A stretch of 61,037 nucleotides of DNA from JAAZPG01 sp012797375 (GTDB lineage Bacteria > Acidobacteriota > Aminicenantia > Aminicenantales > UBA4085), in NCBI GenBank assembly GCA_937868205.1, contig CALMMC010000149.1:1-61037 (forward strand), read 5' to 3'. Of this stretch, positions 57,705 through 61,037 are shown one piece after another (the stretch's first letter is position 1; every line of letters starts with the position of its first letter). Below the pieces are notes generated by a model. It did not search any database and was not told where the DNA came from. It worked only from the letters and a program-made list of their open reading frames with translations. Position numbers and translations under genes: made by a program.

Positions 57705-58910
57705 TTATTGAATCTGGCCCATCAGGCTGAAGATCGGCAGATACATCGAGATGATCAACGTCCCGACGAGGCCGCCGATGAAGACCATCATGAACGGCTC
57801 GAGGACGGAGAGAAGCGTTCCGACCGTGTTGTCGACTTCGCTGTCGTAGAAGTCGGCCAGCTTGGTGAGCATCTTGTCCAGGGTGCCCGTCGCTTCGCCG
57901 ACGCTCACCATCTGGGTCATCATGAACGGGAACCGGCCGGTGCTTTTGATCGAATCGGTCAAACTTCGGCCCTCGGTCACCTGTTTTCGGATGTCCATGA
58001 CGCTCTTTTCCAGGATGACGTTGCCGGCCGTGGTCGCCGTGATCTTGATGCTCTCGAGCATCGACACGCCGCCGCCCAGGAGAGTGCTCAGCGTCCGGGT
58101 GATCCGGGAGATCGCGACTTTCGTCAACAGCGATCCGAACAGGGGCAAGCGAAGGAGAAGGCCGTCGGTCGTCCACCGCCCCCCCTGGGTTTTCCGGTAG
58201 TAGCGGAAGAGAAAGAGGGCTCCGACCGTCCCCAGGACCAGGAAGAGGATGTACTTCTGGACGAATTCGGAGAGGTTCATGATGAACGCCGTCAGCCCCG
58301 GCAGCTGGGCGCCCAGATCGACGAATATTTGGGCGAACGTCGGGATGACCTTCCACAACATGAAAACCGCGACGATAATGGCAAAGGCGAAAATCGCCAC
58401 GGGATAGGTCATCGCCTGCTTGACCTTAGCCTTCAGCTTGACCGAGTTTTCGATGTAATCGGCCAGCCGCTGAAGCATCGTGTCCAAGGTTCCGCTCTGC
58501 TCGCCCGAGGCGATCAGGTTACAGAAGAGATCGTCGAAGACTTTCGGAAACTTGCGAAGAGCCTGGTCCAGGCTCGACCCTGCCTCGACTTCCGCCCGGA
58601 CCTGGGTGATGACCCGCTTGAAATAGGCATTGCGGGTCTGTTCGGCCATGATGTTCAAGCCCTGGATCAGGGGAAGCTCGGCGTCGATCAGGACGGCCAT
58701 TTGGCGGGCGAAAATCGCCAGGTCCTTCTGCTTGACTTTCTCCCCTTTCAAGAACGGCAGGTTGAATTTCCCCCGGACCGGGGAGATCTTCTCGACCTTG
58801 ATCTGTTCCCGTTGGAGAAGGCGGGCCAACTCCTCGGCGTTGGCGGCCACCCGCTCCCCCTCCACTCCGTCCCCGAACTTGTTGGTGCCTTTCCAAATAT
58901 AAACCGGCAT
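57705..58910 (-). CDS. pilC: Type IV pilus inner-membrane platform protein PilC
   Basis: A 401-residue protein with two T2SSF repeats. The first (about 65-190) contains FARQMAVLIDAELPLIQGL and ends LIASGEQSGTLDTMLQRLADYIE. The second (about 270-395) contains ISRITRTLSTLLGGGVSMLESI and ends VSVGEATGTLDKMLTKLADFYD. Three transmembrane helices are visible. It anchors the pilus in the inner membrane and works with PilB and PilT, both encoded next to it. GGAGGGAAACG precedes the ATG. Confidence 0.96.
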   Translation of the reverse strand: MPVYIWKGTNKFGDGVEGERVAANAEELARLLQREQIKVEKISPVRGKFNLPFLKGEKVKQKDLAIFARQMAVLIDAELPLIQGLNIMAEQTRNAYFKRVITQVRAEVEAGSSLDQALRKFPKVFDDLFCNLIASGEQSGTLDTMLQRLADYIENSVKLKAKVKQAMTYPVAIFAFAIIVAVFMLWKVIPTFAQIFVDLGAQLPGLTAFIMNLSEFVQKYILFLVLGTVGALFLFRYYRKTQGGRWTTDGLLLRLPLFGSLLTKVAISRITRTLSTLLGGGVSMLESIKITATTAGNVILEKSVMDIRKQVTEGRSLTDSIKSTGRFPFMMTQMVSVGEATGTLDKMLTKLADFYDSEVDNTVGTLLSVLEPFMMVFIGGLVGTLIISMYLPIFSLMGQIQ

Positions 58911-58925
58911 CGTTTCCCTCCGCGG

Positions 58926-60023
58926 TCAGCGTTTGACCGCCACTCCCACGCCCGCCGCCCGCCGCTGGATCAGGTCGGTCAGCTCCTCGGGATTCGACGT
59001 GGCGGACATGGCCGTCTCGAGCGTGATGACTTTCCGGCAATGGAGATCGCAGAGGTTCTGGTTGAACGTCAGCATGCCGAACTTTTCCTGGCCAAGCTGC
59101 ATCTGGGAATAGATCTGATGGATCTTGTTTTCCCGGATCAGGTTGCGAACGGCCGGATTCGGAATGAGGATCTCCATCGCCAGGACCCGCCCTGTTCCAT
59201 CCGCCCGGGGCAGGAGCGACTGGCACATGACGCCTTCCAGGGACATCGAGAGCATGACCCGCGCCTGGGCTTGGTACTGGGGGGGGAAGATGTCGATGAT
59301 CCGGGAGATCGTCTCCGGGGCCGAGTTCGTGTGCAGAGTGGAAAAAGTCAAGTGGCCCGTCTCGGCGACCCGGAGAGTGGCCTCGACGGTTTCCTGGTCG
59401 CGCATCTCGCCGACCAGAACCACGTCGGGATCCTCCCGAAGGACCGAGCGAAGGGCGTTGGAGTAGGAGAGGGTGTCGGACAAAAGCTCGCGCTGATTGA
59501 TGAGCGCCTTTTTCGGGGTGAAGAAGTATTCGATCGGGTCCTCGATGGTGATGATGTGGACCGCCCGCTCGGTGTTGATGTGGTCGATCATGCAAGCCAG
59601 GGTCGTCGACTTGCCGCTCCCGGTCGGGCCGGTGATCAAAATCAGTCCGCGGGGCAGAAAGCAGAGCTGGGCGATGCGGGAAGGGATGCCGAGCCGCTGA
59701 AAACTCCACATCGACGGGAGGAAGCGCCGGATGGCCGCGGCCACGCTGCCCTTCTGCATGAACACATTCGCCCGAAACCGGCCCAGATCCTTGACGCCGA
59801 AGGAGAAATCGAGTTCCATTTTCTCCTCGAACAGCTTTTTTTGCTTGTCCGTCAGGATGCTGTAGACGAGCTGCTTCGTCTCCGTGGCGGTGAGGGGCGG
59901 ATGGGAGATGGACTTCAATTCGCCGTGGACCCGGAGACGGGGAGGGACCGAAGTCGTCAGGTGCAGGTCGCTGGCGTCGGCATCGACCGCCATCTTGAGA
60001 AGCTCATGCATCGAAAGCGGCAT
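58926..60023 (-). CDS. pilT: Pilus retraction ATPase PilT
   Basis: A 365-residue hexameric ATPase that depolymerises pili. Walker A GPTGSGKST (132-140), Asp box ITIEDPIEYFF, Walker B PDVVLVGEMRDQETVEATL and the His box GHLTFSTLHTNSA are complete, and the N-terminal PAS-like domain begins LLKMAVDADASDLHLT. Length and the C-terminal LCDLHCRKVITLETAM are typical of PilT rather than PilB. AGGAG precedes the ATG; the gene is 10 bases after pilB. Confidence 0.95.
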   Translation of the reverse strand: MPLSMHELLKMAVDADASDLHLTTSVPPRLRVHGELKSISHPPLTATETKQLVYSILTDKQKKLFEEKMELDFSFGVKDLGRFRANVFMQKGSVAAAIRRFLPSMWSFQRLGIPSRIAQLCFLPRGLILITGPTGSGKSTTLACMIDHINTERAVHIITIEDPIEYFFTPKKALINQRELLSDTLSYSNALRSVLREDPDVVLVGEMRDQETVEATLRVAETGHLTFSTLHTNSAPETISRIIDIFPPQYQAQARVMLSMSLEGVMCQSLLPRADGTGRVLAMEILIPNPAVRNLIRENKIHQIYSQMQLGQEKFGMLTFNQNLCDLHCRKVITLETAMSATSNPEELTDLIQRRAAGVGVAVKR

Positions 60024-60033
60024 CGAATGGCTC

Positions 60034-61037
60034 CTAATCTCGCACGGTTTCGCGAAGGACTTCTTCCGGCGTGGTGATGCCGGCCATGATCTTTATCAAT
60101 CCGCTCCTCCGCATCGTGATCATGCCGGCCTCCACAGCTTTTTGCTTGATCTCCTTGGATTGGGCTCGAAGAAGGATCATTTCCCGGAGGGTCGGATTGA
60201 GTTCCATGACCTCGAACAGAGCGGTCCGGCCCTTGTAGCCCGAATTATGGCAGATATCGCACCCGCGGCCCTGCATGACCGCCGCCTTTTCGGCTTCCTC
60301 GGAGGTGAAGCCCATCTCGACCAGCGATTTGACCGGCAGCTTCGTCGGAGCGGCGCATTTCTTGCAGACGCGGCGGACCAAGCGCTGGGCGACGACGAGA
60401 GCGAGCGAGTCGGCGATGAGGAACGGCTCGATATTCATGTTCATCAGCCGGTGAATCGTGGCCGCCGAGTCGTTCGTATGAATGGTGGAAAAGACGAGGT
60501 GGCCGGTCAGGGCGGCCTTGATGGCCACGTCGACGGTTTCCTGGTCGCGCATCTCGCCGATCAGCATGATGTCCGGATCCTGGCGGAGGAAGGCCCGGAG
60601 GGCGGCGGCGAAATTCAGGTTGATCTCGTCCCGGATGTTGACCTGGTTGATGCCGGGGATGTAAAACTCGACCGGATCCTCGGCCGTCATGATGTTCTTT
60701 TCCATCCCGTTGAGCGTCGAGATGGCCGAATAGAGGGTGTTGGTTTTCCCGCTTCCGGTGGGGCCCGAGACCAGGATGATGCCCCACGGCCGGGCGATGG
60801 CCCGCTGGAAGACGGCCAGCGACTCGGACTCGAAGCCGAGCTTGTTCAGGTCGATGTTCAAGTTGTCCCGGTCGAGGATTCGGGCGACGATTTTTTCCCC
60901 GAAAATCGTCGGCAGGCAGGAAATCCGCATGTCGACTTCTTTCTTCACCGCCTTGTCCAGCTTGGCACGCATCTTGATCCGGCCGTCCTGGGGCGGGCGC
61001 TTTTCGGCGATGTACATCTTGGACACGGTCTTGACCC
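60034..61037 (-). CDS. pilB: Pilus extension ATPase PilB (partial at window edge)
   Basis: The C-terminal 334 residues of a GspE/PilB ATPase; the frame is open through the window end, so the true start lies outside. Walker A GPTGSGKTN, Asp box TAEDPVEFYIPG, Walker B PDIMLIGEMRDQETVDVAI and His box GHLVFSTIHTND are present. The tetracysteine zinc motif of PilB/GspE is visible (RRVCKKC and GCDICHNSGYKGR), distinguishing it from PilT. It powers pilus assembly and heads the pilB-pilT-pilC-pilS-pilR run. Confidence 0.95.
   Translation of the reverse strand, partial: VKTVSKMYIAEKRPPQDGRIKMRAKLDKAVKKEVDMRISCLPTIFGEKIVARILDRDNLNIDLNKLGFESESLAVFQRAIARPWGIILVSGPTGSGKTNTLYSAISTLNGMEKNIMTAEDPVEFYIPGINQVNIRDEINLNFAAALRAFLRQDPDIMLIGEMRDQETVDVAIKAALTGHLVFSTIHTNDSAATIHRLMNMNIEPFLIADSLALVVAQRLVRRVCKKCAAPTKLPVKSLVEMGFTSEEAEKAAVMQGRGCDICHNSGYKGRTALFEVMELNPTLREMILLRAQSKEIKQKAVEAGMITMRRSGLIKIMAGITTPEEVLRETVRD

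Noticed and set aside
60962..60978. TTGGCACGCATCTTGAT, similar to a sigma-54 promoter
   Set aside because: The -12 GC is replaced by GA, and it lies inside pilB on the strand opposite to the gene with no target downstream.
1..61037. CRISPR arrays, insertion sequences, rRNA or prophage genes
   Set aside because: No regularly spaced repeats, transposase or integrase motifs, rRNA stretches or phage structural genes were seen on reading both strands.

Overview
This is one end of a contig from a high-GC, double-membraned bacterium. It carries genes for LPS biogenesis and transport (lptCA fusion, lptB, lptE, lpxK, lpxL-type acyltransferase, gmhA), sigma-54, a type IV pilus machine and ComEC. Gene content and a mitochondrial-type EF-G fit an uncultured Acidobacteriota/Aminicenantes-like lineage, but that placement is only an inference. 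Bases 1-65 are not genomic: they are an Illumina Nextera i7 adapter with its index. The far end cuts through pilB.

Layout. 66-652: no gene seen, pal promoter at the end. 653-2904 (+): pal, cpoB/ybgF, ssb and a cupin. 2889-13537 (-): a tightly overlapped run read as recJ, lptC-lptA fusion, lptB, rpoN, hpf, short hprK, rapZ, EIIA-Man, HPr, ptsI and a small membrane protein. This is the classic lpt-rpoN-nitrogen-PTS locus with a complete phosphorelay but no sugar permease. 13623-18029 (+): ftsY, ribD, ribE, ribBA and a HEAT protein. Then dtd (-), rpsT (+) and leuS-lptE-holA (-). 23420-24135 (+): a 46-residue basic protein coupled to a DUF937 protein; a BON-LysM protein follows on (-). 24999-29397 (+): EF-G, an unknown P-loop protein, a BtuF-like binding protein and a small membrane protein.

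29472-37218 (+) is an arsenic-type island. A MarR-family regulator with two Cys pairs, an ArsP-like permease and a 57-residue protein with two CCG motifs form one unit. The second is arsR, two thioredoxin-like proteins, CcdA, Acr3, a radical SAM/SPASM protein with an AbrB-like N-terminus, and a second ArsP-like permease. Each unit has a recognisable promoter with an inverted-repeat operator. No arsC is present.

37594-52175 (+, with ogt and one lipoprotein on -): two small envelope proteins, enolase, a secreted M20-like protein with altered catalytic residues, comEC, lpxK, lpxL-type gene, rph, a flotillin, and an aspartate aminotransferase fused to an HPr-kinase/PEPCK-like P-loop domain. 52204-61037 (-): gmhA, plsC, twin pilin genes, then pilR, pilS, pilC, pilT and partial pilB. 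Both pilin genes have their own sigma-54 (-24/-12) promoter next to the NtrC-family activator gene, and rpoN itself lies in the same window.

Vegetative promoters (TTGACA-17-TATAAT type) are unusually readable by eye. Several place the predicted transcription start within 0-6 bases of the start codon, suggesting that leaderless or near-leaderless mRNAs are common here.
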